Assembly: GCF_947493765.1 (NCBI RefSeq)
Contig: NZ_CANLSZ010000004.1
Coordinates: 62,001-126,000 of the forward strand
Length of the DNA: 64,000 nucleotides
Direction: 5' to 3'
Source: an uncultured Arthrobacter sp.
GTDB lineage: Bacteria; Actinomycetota; Actinomycetes; Actinomycetales; Micrococcaceae
This document shows, in pieces, positions 1-9,309 of the stretch (within the stretch, counting starts at the first letter, position 1; each line of letters starts with the position of its first letter). The position numbers and the translations under genes were made by a program. The notes beneath the pieces were generated by a model. It was not told the origin of the DNA and did no database searches. It saw only the letters and a list, made by a program, of their open reading frames with translations.

Positions 1-1289
1 TCGGTGAGCAGCACGTTCGACGCCGGTACGCCGGTCTGCTGCGCGAGCCTCCCGTTGGCGATGAGGTGGCGGGTCTCCCCGTGCACCGGCATGACGTGCC
101 TCGGTCGGAGGATGTTGTAGCAGTAGAGCAGCTCGCTGGCCGCCGCGTGCCCTGACACGTGCACCTTCGCGTTGCCCTTGTGGATCAGGTCGGCGCCGAG
201 CTTCAGCAGCCCGTTAATGACGCGGTAGACCGCGTTCTCGTTCCCCGGGATCAGCGACGAGGCGAGGATCACGGTGTCCCCCTTGCCCACGGTGATGCGG
301 TGCTCACCGGCGGCCATGCGCGAGAGCGCTGCCATCGGTTCGCCCTGCGACCCGGTGGACATGAGGACCACGCGGTCGTCCGGAAGCTCGTCCACGTTCC
401 TGATGTCCACCAGGATGCCGTCCGGGACGTTCAGGTAGCCCAGCTTCGCGGCGATGGCCATGTTCCGCACCATCGACCGTCCCGCGAAGCACACGAAGCG
501 CTCGTGGGCGGCGGCGGCGTCGAGGACCTGCTGGACCCGGTGCACGTGCGAGGAGAAGGACGCGACGATGATCCGCTTGCGGACCTGCCCGAACAGGGAT
601 TCGAGGACCGGGCCGATCTCGCGTTCGCCGGTGGTGAAGCCGGGCACGTCGGCGTTCGTCGAGTCGACCATGAGCAGATCCACCCCCTCCTCGCCGAGGC
701 GCGCGAACGCCCGCAGGTCGGTGATGCGGCCGTCCAGGGGCAGCTGGTCCATCTTGAAGTCGCCCGTGTGGAGCACGGTGCCGGCCCGGGTGCGGATGAA
801 GACCGCCAGGGCGTCGGGGATGGAGTGGTTGACCGCCACGAACTCGCACTCGAAGGGCCCGAACTGCTCGATCTGGCCCTCCGTCACGGTGAGGGTGTAG
901 GGCTTGATGCGGTGCTCCTGGAGCTTCGCCTCGACGAGCGCGAGGGTCAGCTGGGAGCCGACGACGGGGAGGTCGGGCCGGTGCCGGAGGAGATAGGGCA
1001 CCGCACCGATGTGGTCCTCGTGACCGTGCGTGAGGACCAGCCCCACGACGTCGTCCATCCGGTCCTCGATGAAGGAGAAGTCGGGCAGGATCAGATCCAC
1101 CCCGGGCTGGGTCTCCTCGGGGAAGAGGACGCCGCAGTCGACGATCAGCAGTCTGCCGTCGATCTCGAAGACCGCCATGTTGCGCCCGATCTCCCCGAGG
1201 CCGCCCAGGGGGACGATCCGCAGGGTGCCGGGCGCGAGCTCCGGGGGCGGTCCGGCCGGCAGGGACGCGCGGGCGTCCGTGCGGCTCAC
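1..1289 (-). CDS. rnj: Ribonuclease J (partial, C-terminus beyond window)
   Basis: Metallo-beta-lactamase/beta-CASP ribonuclease that matures and degrades RNA in the cytoplasm. The reverse strand reads in one open frame from a GTG at 1289 to the window edge, about 429 codons of a family usually near 560, so the C-terminal part is missing. The zinc-binding signature HGHEDHIG is at residues 88-95, preceded by the strand LRIVPLGGLGEIGRN. The GTG start overlaps the dapA stop (GTGA), so the gene is translationally coupled to dapA, an arrangement familiar in actinobacteria. The family call is firm; only the truncation limits it. Confidence 0.93.
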   Translation of the reverse strand, partial: MSRTDARASLPAGPPPELAPGTLRIVPLGGLGEIGRNMAVFEIDGRLLIVDCGVLFPEETQPGVDLILPDFSFIEDRMDDVVGLVLTHGHEDHIGAVPYLLRHRPDLPVVGSQLTLALVEAKLQEHRIKPYTLTVTEGQIEQFGPFECEFVAVNHSIPDALAVFIRTRAGTVLHTGDFKMDQLPLDGRITDLRAFARLGEEGVDLLMVDSTNADVPGFTTGEREIGPVLESLFGQVRKRIIVASFSSHVHRVQQVLDAAAAHERFVCFAGRSMVRNMAIAAKLGYLNVPDGILVDIRNVDELPDDRVVLMSTGSQGEPMAALSRMAAGEHRITVGKGDTVILASSLIPGNENAVYRVINGLLKLGADLIHKGNAKVHVSGHAAASELLYCYNILRPRHVMPVHGETRHLIANGRLAQQTGVPASNVLLT

Positions 1290-2212
1290 GCGCGCCGTCC
1301 CGTGCCGGCGAGGTCCCAGCCGGCCTCCGCCAGGTCCGCGAGCACCGGTACCAGTTCGGCCTCCGTGGCTTCCACGAGGGGCAGGCGTACGACGGCGTTC
1401 GGCAGCACCCCCGTCAGCTGCAGGATCCGCTTCGTCGAGACGGCTCCGGGGATGTGGGTCATGACGGCGCGCACCACCGGGTCGAGCTCGAAGTGGATCC
1501 GCCGGGCCTCCGCCATGTCGCCGCGGGTTGCGGCGTCGACGAGGGAGCGGAAGGCGGCGGTCGCCACGTGTGCGCTGACGCTGACCACACCGACGGCACC
1601 CGCGGCCATCCAGGGGAGGGTGAGTCCGTCGTCGCCCGAGTACACGTGGAGATCGGTGGAGGCGAGGACGCGGGTGACGGCCGCGAAGTCCGCCTTGGCG
1701 TCCTTGAGCGCCCCGATCCTCGGATTCTCGGCCAGCCGCAGCATGGTCTCGGTGGCGATCGGGATCGCCGACCGGCCGGGGATGTCGTAGATCATGATCG
1801 GCAGCTCGGTCGCCTCGGCGATCGCCTCGAAATGGGCCACGACACCGGACTGGGAGGGCTTGTTGTAGTACGGCGTCACGACGAGCTGCGCGTGCGCCCC
1901 GGCGCGCTCGGCACGCCGTGCCATCTCGACCGAGTGCGAGGTGTGGTTGGTCCCCGTCCCGGCGATGACCCGCGCGCGGTCCCCCACCGTCTCCACGACC
2001 ACGCGGTAGAGGTCCTCCTTCTCGGAGTCCTCGAGCGTGGAGGTCTCCCCCGTGGTCCCCGACACCACCAGCGCGTCGCACCCGTCGTCGACGAGCTTCG
2101 CGGCCAGGGCCGCCGTGGTGTCGAGGTCCACGGCGCCGTCGGCGGTGAACGGGGTGACCATGGCGGTCACGAGTGAGCCGAACGGCAGGGAACGCGAGGG
2201 GGTGTCAGCCAT
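1286..2212 (-). CDS. dapA: 4-hydroxy-tetrahydrodipicolinate synthase
   Basis: Condenses pyruvate with aspartate semialdehyde, the first committed step of lysine and diaminopimelate synthesis. The 308-residue TIM-barrel protein starts MADTPSRSLPFGSLVTAM and carries GTTGETSTL, the tyrosine motif YNKPSQSG and the Schiff-base lysine in GALKDAKADF. A longer reading frame runs upstream, but the ATG at 2212 matches the family N-terminus. It also lies 7 nt after a TAATCT -10 box, so the mRNA is probably leaderless. The 3' end overlaps the rnj start. dapB lies about 1.8 kb away on the same strand, separated by an opposing membrane gene. Confidence 0.95.
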   Translation of the reverse strand: MADTPSRSLPFGSLVTAMVTPFTADGAVDLDTTAALAAKLVDDGCDALVVSGTTGETSTLEDSEKEDLYRVVVETVGDRARVIAGTGTNHTSHSVEMARRAERAGAHAQLVVTPYYNKPSQSGVVAHFEAIAEATELPIMIYDIPGRSAIPIATETMLRLAENPRIGALKDAKADFAAVTRVLASTDLHVYSGDDGLTLPWMAAGAVGVVSVSAHVATAAFRSLVDAATRGDMAEARRIHFELDPVVRAVMTHIPGAVSTKRILQLTGVLPNAVVRLPLVEATEAELVPVLADLAEAGWDLAGTGRRA

Positions 2213-2219
2213 GAGGACG

Positions 2220-2225
2220 AGATTA
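2220..2225 (-). promoter_or_regulatory. -10 box of leaderless dapA promoter
   Basis: TAATCT on the minus strand ends 7 nt before the dapA ATG, so transcription would begin at or next to the start codon. No Shine-Dalgarno sequence precedes that ATG. This is an inference from spacing. Confidence 0.5.
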
Positions 2226-2344
2226 CCCGTTCGGACCCCGACGACGGCGACGGCGGCGGCACCATCGGTCGCGCGCGCGTCGGACCGGGCGCGCAGGCCC
2301 CTGTGGGACCATGGCTGGATGCAGATCTTGGCTGGATGCACACG

Positions 2345-3517
2345 ATGCCCGCGTCCCGGCGGCTGACCGGGATCGATGCTGCCCGCGGGGTGGCGCTCTT
2401 CGGCATGATGAGCACGCACGTGCTTCCCCTGTACGTCCCGGGGACCGCCGAGGCGACCTGGACCGCCCTGCTGTTCGCGGGCCGCGCCTCGGCCCTCTTC
2501 GCCGTCGTCGCCGGGATCGGCCTGGCACTGCTCACCGGCGGCAGCACCCCCCACCGCGACCGGACCCTGTCCGCGGACCGGAGGGGCATCCTCGTCCGCG
2601 CCGTGATCATCGCCTGCATCGGTCTCGCACTCGGCGGCCTCGAGACGAACATCGCGATCATCCTCTTCCACTACGGGGTCCTGTTCCTGGTGGCCCTGCC
2701 CTTCGTCGGGCTGCGGGCCGGGGCGCTCGCCGGGTGGGCGGCGGCCTGGTTGCTCCTGTCACCGGTGGTGGCGTACCTGCTGCGGCCCCCGGTGACCGCC
2801 GCCGTCGACCCGCCCTCCCTCGGCGACAACCCGGTCTTCGAGCATTTCCTCGTCCCGCGGACGCTGGCCGCCGACATCTTCCTCACCGGGTACTACCCGG
2901 TGCTGCAGTGGCTCGGGCTGGTCCTCGTGGGCCTGATGATCGGGCGGCTCGAGCTGGCCCGCCCGGGTGTCCAGCTGGCGCTCGTGGGAGGCGGCGTCGC
3001 CGCTGCCGTCGGCGCGAAGCTCGTCAGCGCGCAGCTGCTCGGACCGGGCGGAGGGCTCGCGGCGCTGCTGCAGACGCCGGACGGGAGCAGGTACCCGCTG
3101 GAGGCGATGCTCGACGTGGGACTCGGCGGTGTGGACCAGTCGGACTCCTGGTGGTGGCTCGCGGTCAGCGCACCCCACGCAGGGACGATGCCGGATCTGG
3201 TTCACGTGGCGGGGTGCGCGGCCGCCGTCGTGGGTCTGTGCCTCCTGCTGACCCGCGGCTTCCCGCAGGCCCTGCTGCCCCTGTCGGCGCCGGGTGCCAT
3301 GACGCTGACCCTCTACAGCCTGCACGTCGCCGCCATGAGCGTCGCCGACCAGCTGGAGCCGCTGCCCGATCCGCTGCTGCTGCTCTGGGTGCAGATCGCC
3401 GTCGCGATCGGCGTCGGCATCCTCTTCCGCCGCCTGAACTCGCGTGGACCGCTGGAGCTGCTGACCTCGGGAGCGGCGGGCGCCGCGCGCCAGGGCGTCA
3501 TCGAGCGGCAGCGTTAG
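2345..3517 (+). CDS. Multi-pass membrane protein, DUF418/heparan-acetyltransferase-like
   Basis: A 390-residue polytopic membrane protein with roughly eight to ten hydrophobic segments. Its N-terminus, RLTGIDAARGVALFGMMSTH, matches the R-x-x-G-x-D-x-x-R-G-x-A-x-x-G-M pattern of the DUF1624/DUF418 family, which is related to membrane acyltransferases. The late segment MTLTLYSLHVAA also fits the family. Substrate is unknown. The start is uncertain: ATGs at 2336 and 2345 and a GTG at 2303 are in frame, and a 12-bp direct repeat (TGGCTGGATGCA at 2313-2324 and 2329-2340) covers this region. It is divergent from dapA and convergent with the next gene. Confidence 0.8.
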   Translation: MPASRRLTGIDAARGVALFGMMSTHVLPLYVPGTAEATWTALLFAGRASALFAVVAGIGLALLTGGSTPHRDRTLSADRRGILVRAVIIACIGLALGGLETNIAIILFHYGVLFLVALPFVGLRAGALAGWAAAWLLLSPVVAYLLRPPVTAAVDPPSLGDNPVFEHFLVPRTLAADIFLTGYYPVLQWLGLVLVGLMIGRLELARPGVQLALVGGGVAAAVGAKLVSAQLLGPGGGLAALLQTPDGSRYPLEAMLDVGLGGVDQSDSWWWLAVSAPHAGTMPDLVHVAGCAAAVVGLCLLLTRGFPQALLPLSAPGAMTLTLYSLHVAAMSVADQLEPLPDPLLLLWVQIAVAIGVGILFRRLNSRGPLELLTSGAAGAARQGVIERQR

Positions 3518-3542
3518 GGCCGGTGCCGGTCGCGCGGCGGGC

Positions 3543-4028
3543 TCAGGCCGCGGATCCCGCCCCGTGCTCCCGGTACAGCCGAGCGGCGTCGCGCATGGCC
3601 TGCCGGGCACGCTTGCGGTCCCCCGCGACGTCGTAGGCGCACGAGAGCCGGAAACGGCCGCGCCAGCTCTCGGGGTCGGCCTCGACCTCCGCCTGGTACG
3701 CGGGGAACGCCGCATCAGCGGCGGAGCGGACGATCCGCCCGGCCGGCGTCCTCGGCAGGTCGTCGACGGGCAGGCCGCCCTCGCTCTCGAGCTGCCGCGC
3801 CATGCGCTGCGTCCGGGCGCCGAACAGCAGTTCACGGATCATGGCCCAGGCGCCGATGCAGGGCAGCAGCAGATAGCCCGCACCGAGCGCCTTCGCGACG
3901 GGCTCCGGATCGCCGAGCAGCAGGAAGCTGCGCTGGAAGGCGATGACGAGCCAGAAGACGAGCAGCGCGGTCACGAGCAGCACACCGAGCTTCACGCTGT
4001 GCTCCCGGTAGAACTCCAGGAGTCTCAC
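3543..4028 (-). CDS. Hypothetical two-helix membrane protein with helical tail
   Basis: 161 residues, not recognised as a named family. It begins with a charged stretch (VRLLEFYREHSVK). Hydrophobic segments follow at about residues 13-32 and 44-63, and then a cytoplasmic helical tail of about 90 residues that ends FRLSCAYDVAGDRKRARQ, resembling a single tetratricopeptide-like repeat. The GTG start at 4028 overlaps the dapB stop (GTGA), so it is expressed with dapB. No catalytic motif is visible. Confidence 0.8.
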   Translation of the reverse strand: MRLLEFYREHSVKLGVLLVTALLVFWLVIAFQRSFLLLGDPEPVAKALGAGYLLLPCIGAWAMIRELLFGARTQRMARQLESEGGLPVDDLPRTPAGRIVRSAADAAFPAYQAEVEADPESWRGRFRLSCAYDVAGDRKRARQAMRDAARLYREHGAGSAA

Positions 4029-4795
4029 GTGGCACCGCCGGTCTGCAGGTCCAGGTAGCCGTCGAGCCCCACCGTGAGCCCGGGATGCTCCGCCACGGAG
4101 CGGACACCGAGCAGCACGCCGGGCATGAAGGAGGCGTGGTCGAAGGAATCGTGGCGGAGCGTGAGCAGCTCGCCGGGACTGCCGAGCAGCACCTCCTGGT
4201 GCGCCGTGAGTCCGCGCAGCCGCACGGAGTGCACCGGGACGCCGTCGATCGTGGCCCCGCGTGCTCCGTCGATCCCGTCCCGGGTGGCGTCGGACGCCTC
4301 GGGCACCCCGGCTGCGCTGCGTGCCGCGGCGACGAGCCGTGCAGTGCGTGCCGCCGTGCCGGAGGGTGCGTCGATCTTGTCGGGGTGGTGCAGCTCCACA
4401 ATCTCCACGGACTCGAAGTACCGCGCCGCCGTCGCCGCGAAGGCCGTGGCGAGCACGGAGCCGAGGGCGAAGTTCGGGGCGATGAGCACCCCGGTGCCGG
4501 GCGCTTCGGCGAGGACCGCGGAGAGCTGCTCCAGCCGCTCCGGCGTCCATCCGGTGGTCCCCACGACGGCGTGCATCCCGTGCCGGACGGCGAACACCAC
4601 GTTGTCGTAGGTGGCGTCCGGGACCGTCAGATCCACGACCACACGGGCTCCTGCGGCCACCAGCGAGTCGAGCGGGTCACTGCTGCCGAGCGCCGCGACG
4701 AGTTCCAGTCCGGGTGCCTCCCGGATCGCGGAGACGGCGGCGGTGCCCATGCGCCCGCGTGCACCCAGCACGCCGACGGGCATCAGTTCGGTCAT
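4025..4795 (-). CDS. dapB: 4-hydroxy-tetrahydrodipicolinate reductase
   Basis: Reduces the DapA product with NAD(P)H, the second step of the diaminopimelate branch. The 256 residues show the dinucleotide-binding loop GARGRMG near residue 10, the VVGTTGW segment, and the catalytic signature EIVELHHPDKIDAPSGTA with its His-His and Lys. Length is normal for the family. The start MTELMPVGVLG is unambiguous. Its stop overlaps the following membrane protein gene. Confidence 0.96.
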   Translation of the reverse strand: MTELMPVGVLGARGRMGTAAVSAIREAPGLELVAALGSSDPLDSLVAAGARVVVDLTVPDATYDNVVFAVRHGMHAVVGTTGWTPERLEQLSAVLAEAPGTGVLIAPNFALGSVLATAFAATAARYFESVEIVELHHPDKIDAPSGTAARTARLVAAARSAAGVPEASDATRDGIDGARGATIDGVPVHSVRLRGLTAHQEVLLGSPGELLTLRHDSFDHASFMPGVLLGVRSVAEHPGLTVGLDGYLDLQTGGAT

Positions 4796-4804
4796 GCCTC
4801 CAGC

Positions 4805-5236
4805 CTACTGTCCGATACCCACCCATTCGACGGTGCCGTCCGTGAAGAACTGCTCCTTCCAGACGGGCACGCGCTCCTTGACCAGGTCCACGAGATCGGA
4901 GCAGGCCCTGAAGGCCTCCCCGCGGTGGGCCGCCCCGACCGCGGCGACCAGCGCCTGGTCCCCGATGGCCAGCGGTCCCACCCGGTGGGCCACCCAGATC
5001 CGGATCCCGTCGTGCCTGCTCGCGATCTCCTCGGCCACCTCGCGGATGACCCGTTCGGCGCTCGGGTGCGCGGAGTAGCTGAGCGACGTCACGCCGCGGC
5101 CGCCGTCGTGGTCCCGGACCACGCCGCTGAAGCCCACGATGGCGCCGCAGTGCGGGGAGTCGACGCCGGCGTGCGCCTCCTCGGGGGTGATCGCCGTGGC
5201 GGCGACGGCGGCGTGGACGACTTCACCGGTGGTCAT
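4805..5236 (-). CDS. moaE: Molybdopterin synthase catalytic subunit MoaE
   Basis: Transfers sulfur from thiocarboxylated MoaD to precursor Z (cPMP), giving molybdopterin. The 143-residue protein has CGAIVGFSGVVRD, IRIWVAHRVGPLAIGD and the conserved lysine region VKERVPVWKEQFF, which binds substrate. The start is taken at ATG 5236 (MTTGEVV), where homologues begin. It overlaps the 3' end of mogA by 14 nt, so the two are coupled. Its partner moaD lies 5 kb away on the other strand. Confidence 0.94.
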   Translation of the reverse strand: MTTGEVVHAAVAATAITPEEAHAGVDSPHCGAIVGFSGVVRDHDGGRGVTSLSYSAHPSAERVIREVAEEIASRHDGIRIWVAHRVGPLAIGDQALVAAVGAAHRGEAFRACSDLVDLVKERVPVWKEQFFTDGTVEWVGIGQ

Positions 5237-5708
5237 TGTGGCCCTCCAGCTGGGAGCAGATGTGGTCGATGAGGGGTGAGAGCACGGCGAGCCCGTCGCG
5301 CACTCCACCCGGGGAGCCGGGCAGATTGATGACGAACGTGGACCCCGCGCTGCCGGCCAGGCCTCGGCTGAGGACGGCGGTGGGGACCTTCCCGGCTCCG
5401 GCTCCGCGGACGGCCTCCATGACCCCGGGCAGGCTGCGCGTCAGGTACGGCGAGGTCTGCTCCGGGGTCGTGTCGTCGGGACTGAGGCCGGTACCCCCGC
5501 TGGTGATCAGCACGGCGGGACGGTCCTCGAGTGCGGCGCCGATCGCGGTGCCCACGGCGTCGCCGTCGGGAACCACGACGGCGGTGCCGACGGCGAAGTC
5601 ATGCTCGTAGAGCCAGGCCGCGATGAGCGGGCCGCACTCGTCCTGATAGGTGCCGGCGGCCGCGCGGGTGGACGCGATGACCACGGCTGCGGGTCGAAGG
5701 GGTGTCAT
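5223..5708 (-). CDS. mogA: Molybdopterin adenylyltransferase (MogA/MoaB type)
   Basis: Adenylylates molybdopterin before molybdenum insertion. The 161-residue single-domain MPT-binding fold contains [15 protein letters not shown] and the later INLPGSPGG. It could be named moaB or mogA; the small size fits both and the sequence alone does not separate them. The start ATG at 5708 overlaps the moaC stop (ATGA), giving a coupled moaC-mogA-moaE series. Confidence 0.92.
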   Translation of the reverse strand: MTPLRPAAVVIASTRAAAGTYQDECGPLIAAWLYEHDFAVGTAVVVPDGDAVGTAIGAALEDRPAVLITSGGTGLSPDDTTPEQTSPYLTRSLPGVMEAVRGAGAGKVPTAVLSRGLAGSAGSTFVINLPGSPGGVRDGLAVLSPLIDHICSQLEGHNDHR

Positions 5709-6193
5709 ACGGCCCAGTCCCCGCTCTTGCCGCCGGACTTCGCGACGACCCGCGTGCCGGTGATCACGGCACGCTTGTCCACCGCCTTGATCATGTCGTA
5801 AAGCGTCAGTGCGGCCACCGAGGCGGCCGTCAGCGCTTCCATCTCCACACCGGTCAGCGCCGTGGTCTTGACCAGCGCGACCACGCGGATGCTGCCACCG
5901 CCGGGTTCGAAGTCCACGGTGACCCTGGACAGCGGCAGCGGGTGGCACAGCGGGATCAGCGTGGAGGTCTGCTTGGCCGCCATGATGCCGGCCACCCGGG
6001 CCACGGCGAGGGCATCGCCCTTGGGCAGCTGCCCGTCGGCTATGAGCGCGACGACCTCGGCGGTGGTCTCGAGCGTCGCCTCGGCGACGGCCTCCCGGGT
6101 GGTCGCCTGCTTCCCGGAGACATCCACCATGTGGGCCGTGCCGTCGGCGCGGACATGGGACAACCCCTCGACGGAGGGTGGGGATTCACTCAT
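5705..6193 (-). CDS. moaC: Cyclic pyranopterin monophosphate synthase
   Basis: Acts with MoaA to convert GTP to cyclic pyranopterin monophosphate. The 162 residues include [29 protein letters not shown] (the conserved His-containing loop), [20 protein letters not shown] and the C-terminal [10 protein letters not shown] good ribosome site (AGAAGGA) lies 4 nt upstream of the ATG. It is the first gene of the moaC-mogA-moaE run, 48 nt downstream of moeA. Confidence 0.96.
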   Translation of the reverse strand: MSESPPSVEGLSHVRADGTAHMVDVSGKQATTREAVAEATLETTAEVVALIADGQLPKGDALAVARVAGIMAAKQTSTLIPLCHPLPLSRVTVDFEPGGGSIRVVALVKTTALTGVEMEALTAASVAALTLYDMIKAVDKRAVITGTRVVAKSGGKSGDWAV

Positions 6194-6241
6194 GGCATCC
6201 TTCTCTGCAGTCCTGGTCGATCGATGACGTTCGCGCGGCGC

Positions 6242-7531
6242 TCAGCGCGTGCCCGCGCTCTCGGTGACGAGGACGTCGACCACGGCGAAGGGATCACCCG
6301 GCACGGGGCCGATCAGGGTGATCTCCACCCGCTCCCCCTCCCGCACGGCGGAGACGCCCTCGGGCAGGTGCACGAGGCAGTTCGACCTGGAGAGCGCGTG
6401 GAGCAGGTGCGAGTCGGGGCCACCGACCAGGGCCACCCTGCCGTCGCGGTAGAGGCCTCGCCGCAGCTGGTGCTTGGCCTCCGGGCTGCGGACGTCCTCC
6501 ACGAGGACCGCTTCCAGGACGGGCCGCGGCGCGGGGAGACCGGTCACCTGGTGCAGGGCGGGGCGGAGGAACATCTCGAAGGAGACGATGGCACTGACCG
6601 GGTTGCCGGGGAAGCCGAGGAAGGGGATGCCCGAGATGGTGCCGTGGGCCTGGGGGCCGCCGGGCTGCATGGCGACGGAGGAGAATTCCACGCTGCTGTC
6701 GGCCAGCGCCTGCTTGACCACCTCGTACGCACCCTGGCTGATGCCTCCGGTGCTCAGCACCAGGTGGGTGCTGCCCGCGGTGATGGCCGCGAAGGCGTCC
6801 CGCAGGACGGCGGGGTCGTCGCCGAGCAGCCGGTGGCGCGTGACGTCGGCGCCGGCTTCCACCAGCGCCGACTCGAGCAGTGTACTGTTGGCGTCGTAGA
6901 TCCGGCCAGGGAGGAGCGCCACGCCCGGTTCGGCGACCTCGTCGCCGGTGGACAGCAGCAGCACGCGGAACCGCGGGCGCACGGGGACGGCGTCCACCCC
7001 GCAGGCCGCGAGCAGTCCCAGCTGCGAAGGTCCGAGGAGTGTCCCGGCCTCCAGCGCGATCTCCCCCGCCGCGATGTCGCTGCCCGCGCGCCGCACGTAC
7101 TGCCCGTCCGGGATGCCTCCGGGGAGCTGCACCTGCGCCTGCCCGTCGGCCAGCTCTGCCGCGGAGTGGAACTGCGCGGGGACGGCGCGCTCGATCGGGA
7201 CGACGGCGGCGGCCCCGTCCGGCAGCATGGCCCCGGTCATGATCGGGGCCGCGGTTCCGGCCTCGAGGCGTGAGGGTCCGGATCCCGCGGCGATGGCATC
7301 CATCACGGTCAGCGTGGCGGGCTCCGCGAGATCCTCCGCACGCACGGCGTAGCCGTCCATCTGCGAGTTGTCGAAGGGCGGCAGGCTCACCGGCGCCCGG
7401 ACGTCCTCGGCGAGTGCGCGCCCGAGCGCTCCTCCGAGCGGGAGGACCTCCGGCGCGTCGTCGCGGTACCCGCTGCTCCACCGGAGGAGCCCGGCGATGG
7501 CGGCACGGTGTTCCACGACTGTCCTTCTCAT
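6242..7531 (-). CDS. moeA: Molybdopterin molybdenumtransferase
   Basis: Inserts molybdate into adenylylated molybdopterin. The 429-residue protein has the N-terminal motif PPFDNSQMDGYAVR, the MPT-binding segment VLSTGGISQGAYEVVKQAL, and GFPGNPVSAIVSFEMF; the C-terminal MoeA domain IV ends near VEITLIGP. Of the adjacent GTG (7534) and ATG (7531), the ATG has better spacing to the GAGG ribosome site. It lies between moaC and the molybdoenzyme gene on the same strand, consistent with one cofactor-plus-enzyme transcription unit. Confidence 0.95.
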   Translation of the reverse strand: MRRTVVEHRAAIAGLLRWSSGYRDDAPEVLPLGGALGRALAEDVRAPVSLPPFDNSQMDGYAVRAEDLAEPATLTVMDAIAAGSGPSRLEAGTAAPIMTGAMLPDGAAAVVPIERAVPAQFHSAAELADGQAQVQLPGGIPDGQYVRRAGSDIAAGEIALEAGTLLGPSQLGLLAACGVDAVPVRPRFRVLLLSTGDEVAEPGVALLPGRIYDANSTLLESALVEAGADVTRHRLLGDDPAVLRDAFAAITAGSTHLVLSTGGISQGAYEVVKQALADSSVEFSSVAMQPGGPQAHGTISGIPFLGFPGNPVSAIVSFEMFLRPALHQVTGLPAPRPVLEAVLVEDVRSPEAKHQLRRGLYRDGRVALVGGPDSHLLHALSRSNCLVHLPEGVSAVREGERVEITLIGPVPGDPFAVVDVLVTESAGTR

Positions 7532-7589
7532 CACTGCCTCTCCTGCGGGGTCTGCGGACGCCGTCCTGCAGGACGCCGGTCGCGGGGGT

Positions 7590-9140
7590 CTAGGTCACCG
7601 TGAACGATACCGTGTGCAGGCCCTCGGACCCGTTGGGCGCGGGCGCGACGTCGGCGGCCGACTGGACGCCACCGTCCCGGTCGGTCGCCCGCGACTGCAC
7701 CGTGTGGGAGCCTGCCTGCAGTGGCAGCGTGGCCCTGTACTGCACCCAGGTGTCCGCGGAGACGGGCGCGGCGAGGGACGCCTCGTGCCAGGGGCCGTCG
7801 TCCACCCTCACCTCGACGCGCCCGATCCCGGTGTGCTGGGCCCAGGCGACGCCGGCCACCACGACGTCGCCCGCCGGGACCTGTCGCCCGGACCGGGGCA
7901 CGTCGATGCGCGAGGACGTCTTCACCGGTCCGCGCGTCGACCAGCCGCGCGTGGACCAGTACGCGGAGGCGTCGGCGAAGCGCGTGACCTCCAGCCCGGT
8001 GACCCACTTGGTCGCGGAGACGAAGCCGTAGAGCCCGGGGACCACCAGGCGGACGGGGAAGCCGTGCTCCACCGGCAGTGGTTCGCCGTTCATGCCGACG
8101 GCCAGCAGGGCGTCGCGGTCGTCGGTCAGCGCATCGAGCGGTGTGCCGGCGGTGAAGCCGTCCACGCTGCGCGAGAGGACCATGTCGGCGCCCGGTCGGA
8201 CACCGGCCCGGGCGAGGAGTTCCCTGACCGGCCAGCCCAGCCATCGTGCTGTGCCCGTGAGATCCCCGCCCACGGGGTTGGAGACGCACGCGAGGGTGAC
8301 GTGGCGTTCGATCAGCGGCAGCGCGAGCAGGTCGTCGAAGGTGAGCTCCACCTCGCGGTCCACGAGGCCGGTGACCCTCAGCGACCACCCGGCGGCGTCG
8401 ACCACGGGCACCACGAGGGCGGTGTCGATGCGGTAGAAGTCGTCGTTGGGTGTCACGAGCCGGCTGATGCCCTCGACGTCGAGGGCGGCGCCGTCGGGCA
8501 CGAAGGAGCCCTCCGCCGGCGGTGTGGAGCCGACCGGCGCCGGGAGGGTGATCGCGGAGCGCTGCCGGGTCACCGTCGACTGGCCGGAGCGCACCACCGT
8601 GGCCGCGGCACCCGTGGCCAAGGCCACGACGGCGGCACCTCCGGCACCCTGGAGGAAGCGCCGTCGTGCGGGGGCCGCGCCCATCTGGCCGCTCCGGGGG
8701 CCACCGGTCCACGCGTGCAGGGACCGGACGAGTGCGCGGAGCACGAGGATCGCTACGAGGGCGGCGGTGACAGGTGCAACGAAGGACACGAGCGAGGCCT
8801 GGGGCCGGGATGCGACGGCGAGGGCCCCGAGCACACCGAAGGCCAGGATCACCGCACTCCCGGCGAGGGACCGCCGGTGTTCGAGCACGCCCGCGGCGAG
8901 GGCCAGCACACAGATCAGCACGCCGATGGTGAGAAGGAACACGGTCTTGTCCGCCGTCCCGAACCAGGCGATGGCCCAGTCCTTCACCCCGGGGGGCAGC
9001 ACGTCGATCACGAAGGACCCCACGGCACTCACGGGTGACACCGACGGACTCAGCGCGGCCGCGGCCAGCTCTCCCCCGATCACGCCCAGCGCGACGGCGA
9101 GAGCGCCGGAGGCGGCTGCCCAGGTGGTGGTCCGCATCAT
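7590..9140 (-). CDS. Membrane-anchored sulfite-oxidase-like molybdopterin oxidoreductase
   Basis: A 516-residue fusion. About four to five N-terminal transmembrane segments (residues 1-130) are followed by a twin-arginine-like motif (ARRRFLQGAGGAAVVALA). Then comes a SUOX-type Mo-cofactor domain with the molybdenum-ligand cysteine in VTLACVSNPVGGDL and with RLVVPGLYGFVSATKW. A C-terminal Ig-like Mo-co dimerisation domain (RVEVRVDDGPWHEA) completes it. The catalytic part is expected outside the membrane. The physiological substrate is not predictable. Its place among Moco synthesis genes suggests it is a main local user of the cofactor. The start may be the tandem ATG at 9140/9137 or an upstream GTG. 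Confidence 0.88.
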   Translation of the reverse strand: MMRTTTWAAASGALAVALGVIGGELAAAALSPSVSPVSAVGSFVIDVLPPGVKDWAIAWFGTADKTVFLLTIGVLICVLALAAGVLEHRRSLAGSAVILAFGVLGALAVASRPQASLVSFVAPVTAALVAILVLRALVRSLHAWTGGPRSGQMGAAPARRRFLQGAGGAAVVALATGAAATVVRSGQSTVTRQRSAITLPAPVGSTPPAEGSFVPDGAALDVEGISRLVTPNDDFYRIDTALVVPVVDAAGWSLRVTGLVDREVELTFDDLLALPLIERHVTLACVSNPVGGDLTGTARWLGWPVRELLARAGVRPGADMVLSRSVDGFTAGTPLDALTDDRDALLAVGMNGEPLPVEHGFPVRLVVPGLYGFVSATKWVTGLEVTRFADASAYWSTRGWSTRGPVKTSSRIDVPRSGRQVPAGDVVVAGVAWAQHTGIGRVEVRVDDGPWHEASLAAPVSADTWVQYRATLPLQAGSHTVQSRATDRDGGVQSAADVAPAPNGSEGLHTVSFTVT

Positions 9141-9297
9141 CCGCGCCTTCCCGGCCGCACCCCCGGCCACGACCCGTCGTCGCAGCTCGCGGAGAACGAC
9201 CCGAGCCTTACACGAGCGCCGGGGGCAGGGCGTTCCGTGGTCCGTCCCACAGGCTCCTCCGCCGCAGCCTGGTGCGCCCTCCCCGGGCCCGAGGGCG

Positions 9298-9303
9298 TAG
9301 GCT
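9298..9303 (+). promoter_or_regulatory. -10 box of leaderless moaA promoter
   Basis: TAGGCT ends 6 nt before the moaA ATG at 9310 and no ribosome site lies between, so the transcript is predicted to be leaderless. No clear -35 hexamer is visible. Confidence 0.5.
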
Positions 9304-9309
9304 CGATGC

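Noticed and set aside
159-1790. Long plus-strand open frame of 543 codons opposite rnj and dapA
   Set aside because: It is antisense to two well-recognised genes, its composition (Asp/His/Glu/Arg-rich, low hydrophobic periodicity) is typical of high-GC shadow frames, and it has no family features.
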